A stretch of 64,000 bases of DNA, from NCBI GenBank assembly GCA_963724705.1, contig CAVRVS010000005.1, positions 1 through 64,000 of the forward strand, written 5' to 3'. Made by a program: the position numbers and the translations under genes. The notes below the pieces were generated by a model that was not told where the DNA came from, made no database searches, and worked only from the letters and a program-made list of their open reading frames with translations. Source of the DNA: DASQPR01 sp963724705. Lineage in GTDB: Bacteria; Actinomycetota; Actinomycetes; Mycobacteriales; Micromonosporaceae. Shown in pieces: positions 25,637 through 35,271 of the stretch (the first letter of the stretch is position 1; the number at the start of each line of letters is the position of its first letter).

Positions 25637-27343
25637 ATGGCACGGCCCTGGCCGCTGCGTACGCGTCTGATCGCCGCGGTGCTCGCGCTCGTTGCGCTAT
25701 CGCTGGTCGCTATCAGCGTAATCAGTTACGTCGGCCTCCAGCGTTACCTGGTCGGCAAGATCGACCAGGAGCTGGTGTCGACGGCGCGGAAGCCCAGCAT
25801 CCTGACGCTTCGCGACCAGCAAGATCCGACGGCGTTCGTCCTGCCCACGAACTGGCTGTTCGCCAGCAAGACGTCGAACGGGATGGGCCAGGTCTTTCCC
25901 GATCTGCCGGTCAAGAGCCAGCCGACCTGGCCGCGGTCGGCGACCGAGGTGGCGGCGCTGCCCCGGGCGCCTTACACGTCGCGGGCGCCCGACGGGACTG
26001 ACTGGCGCCTGCTCGCGTTCTATAACGAGGACGGTCAACTGTTCTTCCTCGGCCAATCGTTGACCGGCGTCGAGGGATCGATTCATCGTTTCCTTGTCAT
26101 CCAGCTCATCGTTGGTGGCGGCACGCTGCTCATCATCTCGGCCATCGGTGCCGAGGTCATCCGGCGGAGCCTGCGTCCGTTAACCGAGATCGAGGCGAAG
26201 GCGGCCGCGATCACGGCCGGCGACCTGACGCAGCGCGTGCCGGAATACGAACCCAACGCCGAAATCCCGAAGACCGAAGTGGGCACGCTCGGCCGGACCC
26301 TGAATACCATGCTGGACGCAATCGAGCACGCGTTCGAGGCGCGGGCCGAATCCGAGGAGCGCGCACGGTCGGCCGCGGACGCCGCCCGTGACGCGGCGAG
26401 TGCGGCTCACCATTCGGAGCTGCGGGCACGGCGTTCGGAAGGGCGCATGCGGCAGTTCGCGGCCGATGCGTCGCACGAACTTCGGACGCCGCTCACCACG
26501 ATCCGCGGCTTCGCCGAGCTCTACCGCCAAGGTGCGGCTCGAGAGCCGGCCGATGTCGCGCGCCTGATGCGTCGCATCGAGGACGAGGCCCAGCGCATGG
26601 GCTTGCTCGTCGACGATCTGCTGCTTCTCGCCCGGCTCGATCAGGAACGGCCGTTGGAGCAGGTGCCGGTCGACCTCCGCGTCGTGGCGGTGGACGCCGT
26701 GGCGGCTGCGCAGGTCGTGGCGCCGGCGCGACCGGTGTCCATCGACGTGGCGTCCGGCACAGGCCGGCTCATCGTGACGGGTGACGAGTTGCGCATCCGC
26801 CAGGTCGTCTCGAACCTCATGACCAACGCTCTGACGTACACGCCGGCCGAGTCCCCGGTCGTGCTCCGCCTCTCGATCGACGAAGGTAGCGACGGCCGAC
26901 TGGCCCGAATCGACGTCGTTGACTCCGGCCCGGGCCTCGATGACGAGCACATGGCACACGCCTTCGAACGGTTCTACCGCGGCGACACCGCCCGCACGAG
27001 ACGGGCCGAGGGTGGCCACTCCAGCGGGACGGGCCTCGGGCTCGCCATCGTCGCGGCCCTGGTCAAAGCACACGGCGGTACGGTGGAGGTCACGCGTACG
27101 CCGGGCGGCGGTGCGACCTTCCGGGTCCGACTTCCGCTGGAGCAGCCACACGCCGGCGACGAAATCGGCGATGCCGACGAGAGCGACGGCCACCGCGAGA
27201 ACGATGCGAATGGCCGCGGCGCCGAGCAGCCCGGTTATCGCAACGGCGATCAGCCTGAGGGACGTCAGGAACAGGCCGGTGACGGTCGCGGCGAAACAGC
27301 GACAAACGTCGCGGACGACTCCATTGCTTTGCCCAAAAAATAG
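25637..27343 (+). CDS. Sensor histidine kinase (HAMP, HisKA, HATPase)
   Basis: This 568-aa membrane kinase has TM1 near residues 9-32, an extracellular sensor region to about residue 150, and TM2 (LIVGGGTLLIISAIGAEVI). A HAMP domain (RPLTEIEAKAAAITAGDL) and a coiled linker follow. His280 lies in ADASHELRTPLTTIRGF; the ATP-binding domain has NLMTNALTY, DSGPGLDDEH and GTGLGLAIVAAL. It should phosphorylate the preceding regulator. The last 60 or so residues after FRVRLPLE are a very hydrophilic Asp/Glu/Gly/Asn tail not normal for the family. ATG 25637 has GGCGGAGG upstream. Confidence 0.93.
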   Translation: MARPWPLRTRLIAAVLALVALSLVAISVISYVGLQRYLVGKIDQELVSTARKPSILTLRDQQDPTAFVLPTNWLFASKTSNGMGQVFPDLPVKSQPTWPRSATEVAALPRAPYTSRAPDGTDWRLLAFYNEDGQLFFLGQSLTGVEGSIHRFLVIQLIVGGGTLLIISAIGAEVIRRSLRPLTEIEAKAAAITAGDLTQRVPEYEPNAEIPKTEVGTLGRTLNTMLDAIEHAFEARAESEERARSAADAARDAASAAHHSELRARRSEGRMRQFAADASHELRTPLTTIRGFAELYRQGAAREPADVARLMRRIEDEAQRMGLLVDDLLLLARLDQERPLEQVPVDLRVVAVDAVAAAQVVAPARPVSIDVASGTGRLIVTGDELRIRQVVSNLMTNALTYTPAESPVVLRLSIDEGSDGRLARIDVVDSGPGLDDEHMAHAFERFYRGDTARTRRAEGGHSSGTGLGLAIVAALVKAHGGTVEVTRTPGGGATFRVRLPLEQPHAGDEIGDADESDGHRENDANGRGAEQPGYRNGDQPEGRQEQAGDGRGETATNVADDSIALPKK

Positions 27344-27415
27344 CGGCAAATCGTATCTAGTTGCCCAATAACTCGTATATGGCTGTCCGCCGGCATGATT
27401 CCCAGCCAACTTGCA

Positions 27416-27434
27416 GTCGAACGCCAGGTTCGAC
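27416..27434 (+). promoter_or_regulatory. Palindrome GTCGAAC-N5-GTTCGAC upstream of the HtrA gene
   Basis: GTCGAAC (27416-27422) and GTTCGAC (27428-27434) form a perfect inverted repeat 28 bases before the protease start codon. It could be an operator or a short mRNA hairpin. No matching regulator can be assigned. Confidence 0.4.
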
Positions 27435-27461
27435 GAAGACCAATGAGGAAACCTAGTTGTC

Positions 27462-29222
27462 ATGAGCGACCACGACAGGAACGACGACCGCCCGATCGGG
27501 CCGGCCGAGCCGACATCCGGCGCGGATCACCAGGGCGGCGTTGCCGATAGCACCGACGCACCGCAGGGCTGGCGCCCGACGACGAACGACACGAGCTCGG
27601 ACGCCACCACCGCACCGAACGCAGCGGCGCCGGGCGAGCAGCAGCCGGCGCCGGCGAGCGACGCGACGCTGACGCCGCACTCCGGCGCGACGTGGCCGCT
27701 AGAGGGCCAAGGCCAGCAGCCGCAGTACGGCCAGCCGCAGTACGGCCAGCAGGAGTACGGCCAGCAGCAGTACGGTACGGCGCCGACGTCCGGCGCCGCC
27801 GCGCCGACCTACGGCGCTACGCCGATGACCGGCGCGATGCCGACCTCGGGTGCCGGTCCCACCTCGGGTGCCGCGCCTACCGCCGGCGCCGCTACGAGTT
27901 CACCCGGCGGTTGGCAGCCTGCCGCGGCGCCATCCGGCGGGTATCCGTCGCCGGGTTACCAGCCAGGCAGCTATCCGGTCGGTGGCTACCCGACGGCGCA
28001 GTACCAGCAGCCCGGATACCACCCCGGTGCCCAGCCGACCACGGGTGGCGGATACCCCGGCGGTCCCACGACTGGTGCCGGCTACGTGGGTCCGTACCAG
28101 CAGAGCCCGGACAGCGCTCGGCGCGGGCGGACCGGACGGAAGGTCGCCGCGGGCGTGCTCGGTGTCCTGCTCGCCGTCGGTGGCGGCGTTGCCGGCGCGG
28201 CCTGGATGCACGAGCTTGACGGCAATAACACGACAACGACTGTCGCCACCGGTGCCGGTGGCGCGCCGGACACGGCCCCGATCATCGACCGCTCGTCGCT
28301 GGCGAGCATCGCCGCCGCCGTGCGGCCCAGCGTCGTGTCGATCACGACGTCGAATGCGACGGGATCCGGCGTGATCATCTCCGCCGATGGCTACATCCTC
28401 ACCAACAACCACGTCGCGGTGACCGCGAACGGATCCAACGTCGACATCACGCTCTCCGACGGCACGAACCTCAAGGGCAAGCTGATCGGTACGGACCCGA
28501 AGACCGATCTCGCGGTCTTCCAGGCCCAGAACCTGACCAAGAAGCTCACGCCGGCGAAGTTCGGCAACAGCAGCGCCCTGCGCGTCGGGGATACGGTCCT
28601 CGCCATCGGCAGCCCCCTCGGCCTCGACGGCTCGGTCACGTCGGGCATCGTGAGCGCGCTCAACCGTACGATCGACGAAAGCAGCGATTCTCAGCCACAG
28701 GATCCGTTCGGTCAGCAGGGACAGCAGGGCCAGAACGCGACGCCGGGTGCCACGATCGCCGGTGCGATCCAGACCGACGCGGCGATCAACCCGGGCAACT
28801 CGGGTGGTGCTCTGGTCAACACGAACGGTGAGGTCGTCGGCATCAACACCGCGATCGCGACGGACGGTTCCGACGGCAACATCGGCGTGGGCTTCGCCAT
28901 CCCGTCGAACCGGGCCAACAGCGTGTCGCAGGACATCATCAAGGGTGTTGCGGTTCAGCACCCGTTCCTCGGAATCGGTGTTGTGACCGCGAACGGTAAC
29001 GGTGGGGCCGAGGTCCAGCAGGTCACGTCCGGCAGCCCGGCCGCGTCCGCGGGTATCAAGGTCAACGACGTCATCACCGCCTACAACGGCCAGCCCGTGC
29101 ACACGTCGGACGACCTGATCAACGACGTACAGGGTGGCAACGTCAACGACAAGGTCACGCTGACCGTCCAGCGCGGCGGCTCGAGCTCGCAGATCAACGT
29201 GACGCTCGGCGAATCCAAGTAG
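27462..29222 (+). CDS. HtrA/DegP-like membrane-anchored serine protease with PDZ domain
   Basis: The 586-aa protein has a cytoplasmic low-complexity N-terminus rich in Gln, Gly, Pro and Tyr, then one TM helix (VAAGVLGVLLAVGGGVAGAA, about residues 227-246). An extracytoplasmic trypsin-like domain has triad His317 (NNHVA), Asp349 (KTDLAVF) and Ser447 (GNSGGAL). A C-terminal PDZ domain runs from PFLGIGV to the end. It is a surface quality-control protease of the PepD/HtrA type. It follows the two-component genes by 118 bases and probably belongs to their regulon. ATG 27462 has GAGGAAA about ten bases upstream. A strong hairpin follows. Confidence 0.95.
   Translation: MSDHDRNDDRPIGPAEPTSGADHQGGVADSTDAPQGWRPTTNDTSSDATTAPNAAAPGEQQPAPASDATLTPHSGATWPLEGQGQQPQYGQPQYGQQEYGQQQYGTAPTSGAAAPTYGATPMTGAMPTSGAGPTSGAAPTAGAATSSPGGWQPAAAPSGGYPSPGYQPGSYPVGGYPTAQYQQPGYHPGAQPTTGGGYPGGPTTGAGYVGPYQQSPDSARRGRTGRKVAAGVLGVLLAVGGGVAGAAWMHELDGNNTTTTVATGAGGAPDTAPIIDRSSLASIAAAVRPSVVSITTSNATGSGVIISADGYILTNNHVAVTANGSNVDITLSDGTNLKGKLIGTDPKTDLAVFQAQNLTKKLTPAKFGNSSALRVGDTVLAIGSPLGLDGSVTSGIVSALNRTIDESSDSQPQDPFGQQGQQGQNATPGATIAGAIQTDAAINPGNSGGALVNTNGEVVGINTAIATDGSDGNIGVGFAIPSNRANSVSQDIIKGVAVQHPFLGIGVVTANGNGGAEVQQVTSGSPAASAGIKVNDVITAYNGQPVHTSDDLINDVQGGNVNDKVTLTVQRGGSSSQINVTLGESK
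27717..27775 (+). repeat. 15-bp tandem repeat inside the HtrA gene
   Basis: Four near-identical units of CCAGCMGSAGTACGG (the first lacking one base) encode the repeated pentapeptide YGQ-P/Q-Q/E in the cytoplasmic N-terminus. The length of this array is likely to vary between strains by slippage. Confidence 0.85.
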
Positions 29223-29252
29223 GCAACGGGCTTTACTGGCACCTCCTCCGGT

Positions 29253-29290
29253 AACGGCCGGCACGAGACCGACACCTCGTGCCGGCCGTT
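29253..29290 (+). terminator. Terminator of the HtrA gene
   Basis: AACGGCCGGCACGAG (29253-29267) pairs perfectly with CTCGTGCCGGCCGTT (29276-29290), a 15-bp stem with an eight-base loop. It lies between convergent genes and may act in both directions. Confidence 0.9.
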
Positions 29291-29313
29291 GCTATGCCCG
29301 GGTCCCTTGCGGT

Positions 29314-29940
29314 CTACGGCCGCGCCGGGTCGTGTACGACGACGGTCGGCCAGCGTTCCGCTACGCGGTGCCGGGCGAGTCGGGCCGTCGACGCGGCCAC
29401 ACTCAGTCGGGCCGGATTGCGACGCCAGACGCCGTGCAGGAGGTCGTCGAGGCCGTACGGTGCGCAGACCTCGATGCCGTTCGCTGCGCAGACCTCGACG
29501 CCGTCGAGTGCTGACCGGACAGCGACGCACGTGGCCGTTTCCGGCCAGGTCGCGACCGCGTCGTGCACGCTGGCCAGCGGCGGGACGGGATCCTCGTGGA
29601 AGTGCTCGGCGTACCAGGTGTGGACCGCGGCCTGGTTGGTCGCCTCCCACGGCAGGTTCGCCATGGACTCCAGATGTTGCTGGGCGATGTCGTCCCGGCG
29701 CCGACTGAGATCGTCCGGGTCGAAGAAAGCGACGTCGATATCGCGGACCGCCCCCGGATCGAAGCCATCGTGGCGATGCCCCCAGACGAGGTCGCGAAGG
29801 ACGCCAGCTCCGACCCATGCATCCGGTAATCCGCTGGCCGCTACGACATTGAGCACGTGTACGAGCCACGGTTCGGCGTGGAGGTGCGAGACCAGTGCCT
29901 CGACGTCGTCCGGGTCCAGGTGCTGGCAGCACGCCGCCAC
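29314..29940 (-). CDS. Nucleotidyltransferase family protein (COG3575-like)
   Basis: The 208-aa product has DAWVGAGVLRDLVWGHRHD and the acidic motif RDIDVAFFDPDD, in which two Asp residues would bind metal. That is the pattern of the COG3575-type nucleotidyltransferase-fold family. Family function is unknown. The conserved Trp/His in AVHTWYAEHF also fits. GTG 29940 begins two bases after the glpK stop (TAGACGTG), so the gene is translated with glpK. No link to glycerol metabolism is known. Confidence 0.78.
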   Translation of the reverse strand: MAACCQHLDPDDVEALVSHLHAEPWLVHVLNVVAASGLPDAWVGAGVLRDLVWGHRHDGFDPGAVRDIDVAFFDPDDLSRRRDDIAQQHLESMANLPWEATNQAAVHTWYAEHFHEDPVPPLASVHDAVATWPETATCVAVRSALDGVEVCAANGIEVCAPYGLDDLLHGVWRRNPARLSVAASTARLARHRVAERWPTVVVHDPARP

Positions 29941-29942
29941 GT

Positions 29943-31463
<1,521 letters not shown>

Positions 31464-31800
31464 CGCACACCTCCACGACGTCTGGCGATCACTCCAGGTG
31501 GCGGCCGATGTGCCACTTTTCGTGCCGGGCTCGCTCGTGCAGCCGGGTAGGCCGGTGGGTGCGATCACCCGGCGTGGTCCGGGAAGCGAGCCGTCCAATA
31601 CCGGAAATCGTGGCAGCTCTGGCCGACTTTTCCCGGCATTATGCCGACACATCGCTCGGGAGACCGGCAATCTTGCAGATGAGCATGCGGGTTTTCCGCG
31701 GCTCCGTGCCCACTACGGCGGGTGCCCGAGCGATCGGATCAACCGGCATCCGCGAAATGTGGCATGTGTGGACATCCGCATCGTCGGGAACAATAAGACC
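31464..31800. other. glpK upstream region (337 bases)
   Basis: No gene is recognisable here. The stretch should contain the glpK promoter and whatever drives the small plus-strand ORF at 31801. I see no clear operator palindrome. Confidence 0.45.
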
Positions 31801-31992
31801 ATGAACGGCCCAACAAAGGACAACCGCTCTGGAGTCGCCGCCCTCGTTGATGTTGAGGACGGCGTCTTCTGGGATGCCCATTGGACACTCGATGACGAGT
31901 GGCATCCCGATGTGCATGTGGCGGCAACGATTGCTGCCCTGGTGCAGGCCCGCCCGGCACCCGTCTCTTCAGACGCCGCCCAGCCGCTCTGA
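31801..31992 (+). CDS. Small hypothetical protein (63 aa)
   Basis: An acidic 63-aa frame starts MNGPTKDNRSGVAALVDV and contains VFWDAHWTLDDEWHPDVHVA, rich in Trp, Asp and His, unlike a random high-GC translation. I do not recognise it. There is no strong ribosome site; GGGAAC lies about ten bases before the ATG. It ends 14 bases before the stop of the convergent hydrolase gene. Real but uncharacterised, or chance. Confidence 0.4.
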   Translation: MNGPTKDNRSGVAALVDVEDGVFWDAHWTLDDEWHPDVHVAATIAALVQARPAPVSSDAAQPL

Positions 31993-32006
31993 GCGACGGG
32001 CAGCGG

Positions 32007-33626
32007 TCACCTCTTACTCGGCTCCACCATGCGTAGTGCGACCTCCAGTACCTCGTGCTCGACGGCGACCAACCGGGTCGCGCTGCCGAGCGGTTCGCCG
32101 GTTCCGGGGTTGCGTGAATAGCGCGGATGGGCGCCGCCCGCGACTTGCAGACGGATCCGGTGGCCGGCAAGCCAGCGATATGCGGTCGGCCAGAGCGTGA
32201 TATCGACCGTACGGCTCCCGTCGGCTGCGACCGGCGTGCTCTCGTCGAGACGGGTCAGACCATCGCAGATGTTCTCCGAGCGCCCGTCCGGTGCCACGTC
32301 GCACACCCGGGCGAAGACGTCGAAGTGTGGTGAGCTGCTGCGGAGGCGGACCGACACGGTGACCGGCCCGATCACTTCCACCGGCGTGGCCAGCACCGAT
32401 GAGCTGTAAACGAGTGTGTCGTCGCGCGACTCGACGGCGTTGTTACGCATCCGGCCGGCTCCAACGGTGAGCAGTGGTCCGCCGGGTGACGGGGTCGGAT
32501 CGGCCGGGTCGTAGCGGAATCGACCGATCGCCTTCTCCGCGGTGGTCGGTCTGGCCGCGGCGAGCCCGGCGTCGCCGCTGGCAAACCATTCACGGGTACG
32601 GCCGGGTGGCGGCCATTCATCGAGCGTGCGCCACTCGTTGGCGCCGCCCACGTAGATCTCCACCGGTGCCAGCGCGGTGCCCGGATCGCCGTCGACCTGG
32701 GCTCGGAAGAAGTTGATGCCTTCCCGCATCGTGTGCGCGAACAACTCCCGCGAGGAGTGCGTCCACGGACCGATGACGAGCCGGGGCGGCTTGCCGGCCG
32801 CGCGCAACCGGGCGTAGTCGGCGAGCTGCCAGGGCAGGAAGATGTCGTACCAGCCACCGATCATGCACACCGCGGCCTCGGTGTCCTCGATGCGGCCGGC
32901 ATCCCCGCGATCCCGCCAGTAGGCCTCGTCACCCGCGCGCGTCAGCCACTCCTGAAAGAACGCGATCTCCCGGCCGGCGGCAATGGCGTCCGCTTCGGCC
33001 AGCGGCAGATGAGTCCATGCGCGTCGCAGCGTCGACCGGCTGCGCGTCTGCTTGACCACGAAGGACAGCAACGAGCCGCCTTGGTTATTGAGCAGGGTGG
33101 CCCAGTTCAGGACCGTATCGAGGGAGAAGGCACCACCGGCATAGGTGGGCGCGCGGAACGACGAGGCGGTGACGGCGGTCAACATCGCTTTCAATGCCGG
33201 GCCGGCGTCGGTGGCGATCGCCCACTGGGTGAATCCCACGTAGCTGGAACCCCAGGTAAATAGGGTTCCATCGAACCACGGTTCGCGCTTGAGCCAGGCG
33301 AGCGTGTCGAGGCCGTCGTCGCGTTCGTGGCGCATCGGAGCGAACGTGCCGCCGGAGTCGAACGTGCCTCGGCAGCTCTGTAGCACGACGTGGAAGCCGC
33401 GCTCGGCCAGAACTCGACCGGTGACCAGCCCGATCACCCCGCGCCGCCCGTACGGCGTCCGGATCAGGATCGTCGGCGCGTGGTCGAGCCTCGGCGCGTA
33501 GTGATCGGTGCGGAGCACAACGCCGTCGCGTGCTCGGACGTCGATGTCGTGCCGGACGGTGACGTCGTTCGTGACCGCCGGCGGCAGGTCGAGATACCGG
33601 CCGATATACCGGCTCGCCACGCTCAT
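32007..33626 (-). CDS. CocE/NonD family hydrolase (X-Pro dipeptidyl-peptidase-like)
   Basis: The 539-aa product is an alpha/beta hydrolase of the CocE/NonD family, serine esterases and peptidases with a C-terminal jelly-roll domain. The early strands include RDGVVLRTDHYAP and ILIRTPYGRRG. The nucleophile elbow is WGSSYVGFTQW, and the later GPWTHSSRE carries the expected catalytic His. The C-terminal beta domain includes LVYSSSVLATPVEVIGPV and GHRIRLQVAGGAHPRYSRN. The natural substrate is unknown. ATG 33626 is divergent from a TetR gene 74 bases away, so it is probably the regulated target. Confidence 0.9.
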   Translation of the reverse strand: MSVASRYIGRYLDLPPAVTNDVTVRHDIDVRARDGVVLRTDHYAPRLDHAPTILIRTPYGRRGVIGLVTGRVLAERGFHVVLQSCRGTFDSGGTFAPMRHERDDGLDTLAWLKREPWFDGTLFTWGSSYVGFTQWAIATDAGPALKAMLTAVTASSFRAPTYAGGAFSLDTVLNWATLLNNQGGSLLSFVVKQTRSRSTLRRAWTHLPLAEADAIAAGREIAFFQEWLTRAGDEAYWRDRGDAGRIEDTEAAVCMIGGWYDIFLPWQLADYARLRAAGKPPRLVIGPWTHSSRELFAHTMREGINFFRAQVDGDPGTALAPVEIYVGGANEWRTLDEWPPPGRTREWFASGDAGLAAARPTTAEKAIGRFRYDPADPTPSPGGPLLTVGAGRMRNNAVESRDDTLVYSSSVLATPVEVIGPVTVSVRLRSSSPHFDVFARVCDVAPDGRSENICDGLTRLDESTPVAADGSRTVDITLWPTAYRWLAGHRIRLQVAGGAHPRYSRNPGTGEPLGSATRLVAVEHEVLEVALRMVEPSKR

Positions 33627-33661
33627 GCGATCAAACCTACGTCGCCACGCCGTGCTCGGAC

Positions 33662-33677
33662 GATACGTATCCGTATC
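33662..33677 (+). promoter_or_regulatory. TetR operator candidate between hydrolase and tetR
   Basis: GATACGTATC (33662-33671) is a perfect palindrome and overlaps a second inverted pair, GATACG-TATC-CGTATC (33662-33677). It lies in the 74-base gap between divergent genes, where a TetR repressor would control both. Confidence 0.55.
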
Positions 33678-33687
33678 AACGTTTCGG

Positions 33688-33700
33688 TAGACTGCCGCCC
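33688..33700 (+). promoter_or_regulatory. -10 box of a probable leaderless tetR transcript
   Basis: TAGACT (33688-33693) ends seven bases before ATG 33701, the distance expected for a message beginning at the start codon. There is no ribosome site before the ATG, which agrees. Confidence 0.45.
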
Positions 33701-34315
33701 ATGCAGACGGACAGACGACGGGTCCCGGCCGGTGCCGCGGTCTTGCGCGAGGACATCACCGAGGCCATCCGCGAGGCCGTGTTCGAGGAGCTGGCCGCGC
33801 TCGGATATGGGCGGATGTCGATCGAAGGCGTTGCCCGCCGCGCTGGCGTGGGCAAAACCGCCGTCTACCGTCGTTGGAACTCCAAGCTCGACATGGTCGT
33901 CGAAATGGTCTCGTCGGTCGCCGGTCAGAGCCTGGACCTGCCGGACATGGGATCGCTCGAAGCGGATATCGGGATGCTGCTGACCGTGGCCGGCAAGGCA
34001 CTCCGGCACCCCCTCGCCTGGAAGATCATTCCTGATCTGCTGGCCGAGGCGGCACGCAACCCCGGGATATCGGAGACGCTGCACGGCCTGTTGACGGCGA
34101 ACCAGCGCACGATGAGCGGTCAGCTCGTCTCACGCGCGGTCGCGCGCGGGGAGCTGAAGGCCGAGGTCGATCCCGATCTCGCGATCGACCTGATCGTCGG
34201 TCCGCTCTACTGGCACGTGGCCGTGTCCCGCAACGCGCTGCCCAAGGACAACATCAACCGGCTCGCGGCAGCGACGTCGGCCGCGCTCGCGGCCCTCCCG
34301 CCCGCCGGCAGCTGA
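33701..34315 (+). CDS. TetR family transcriptional regulator
   Basis: The 204-aa protein has an N-terminal TetR HTH (AIREAVFEELAALGYGRMS, VARRAGVGKTAVYRRWNSK) and a helical ligand domain with a C-terminal half typical of TetR_C_11-type regulators (SRAVARGELKAEVDPDLAID). It is divergent from the CocE-type hydrolase and probably represses it through the palindrome at 33662-33677. The ligand is unknown. Confidence 0.92.
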   Translation: MQTDRRRVPAGAAVLREDITEAIREAVFEELAALGYGRMSIEGVARRAGVGKTAVYRRWNSKLDMVVEMVSSVAGQSLDLPDMGSLEADIGMLLTVAGKALRHPLAWKIIPDLLAEAARNPGISETLHGLLTANQRTMSGQLVSRAVARGELKAEVDPDLAIDLIVGPLYWHVAVSRNALPKDNINRLAAATSAALAALPPAGS

Positions 34316-34373
34316 TCGCATATCGCTCGTTGGTGGGCGCCTGCGGCCGCGGCGACCCGGGGGGAGCGCGGTG

Positions 34374-35121
34374 TCAGGCGCCGCCGGCCAGAGGGACGGC
34401 GAACCGTTGCTCCGCCGGCTCGGCCAGGATCCGCGTGAATTGGGCGGCGACGGCGTTCGTGTTGGTCGACGGCGTGTCGACGCCGAAGGCGACGCCGGCC
34501 GCGGCGCGGGCGAGCGCGTGCCAGTCGGCCGCCCGGCGCAGCATCGCGTGGCGGTCGCCGACCACGGTGAAGTCCGCCACGCGCGCTCCGGCCCCCGCCG
34601 CGGCCACTGCGTACGCGCGTGAACGCCGCGGATCGGTCATCCGGTCGCCGTCGCCGTGGGCGATCACGACGAGCCGTCCCGCCAGGTGGGCGACCGGATC
34701 ATCGGGTTCGATCCATGGTGCCAGCGCGCACGCTCCGAGGACGCCGTCGTCGCCGGATACGTAGAGGGCGGCGCGCCCGCCCATCGAGTGGCCGACGAGG
34801 AACACCGGCGCGTCGGGATGGTGAGCGTGGGCACGAGTGATCGCCCAGCGCGCGTCCCGCACTGGATCGCGCCGGTCGCCATTCCATCCTCGTACCCGGT
34901 AACGCAGTTGCCAGACGGCGATGCCGTGACCGGCGAGGCCGGCGTGTATGTCGGCGGCGAACGGCCGCATGCGCTGGTAGGCGAGGTGGCGCCGGCTGGC
35001 GGGTGCGGTGCTGCGGGCCCGGCCGCCAGGCAGAACCAGTACGACTCCGCGTACGTCGCGTCCGGCCTCCGGTGATCGGAGCAGCCACTCGCGGCCGCAG
35101 CTCGTCAGCGGTCTCCGTCAT
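34374..35121 (-). pseudogene. Alpha/beta hydrolase with an N-terminal +1 frameshift
   Basis: From ATG 34970 the frame encodes 198 aa with the nucleophile elbow VGHSMGGRAAL, an acidic residue in AHGDGDRM and the His in VGDRHAML. The essential first strand and oxyanion region (GVVLVLPGGRARS) are encoded further upstream in the same frame, which has no ATG, GTG or TTG start. In the neighbouring frame ATG 35121 opens MTETADELRPR. Removing one base within GCGGCCGCG near 35085-35093 joins them into a 249-codon gene. The full-length gene is therefore probably 34374-35121 with a single-base insertion. Function: an esterase or dienelactone-hydrolase-like enzyme of unknown substrate. Confidence 0.72.
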
Positions 35122-35271
35122 GTCCGGTCAATTGAGCCGATGCGTAGCGGCAGCCGCGAGACTCCATCTTCACTGCCGATCAGACCCATCCGGGCGGCGA
35201 TCTCCGCCGAATCCCCGTCGAGACCAGATCGCGGCCGGTGATCGGCCGCGTCGACGGGAAGGGGCACGCGG

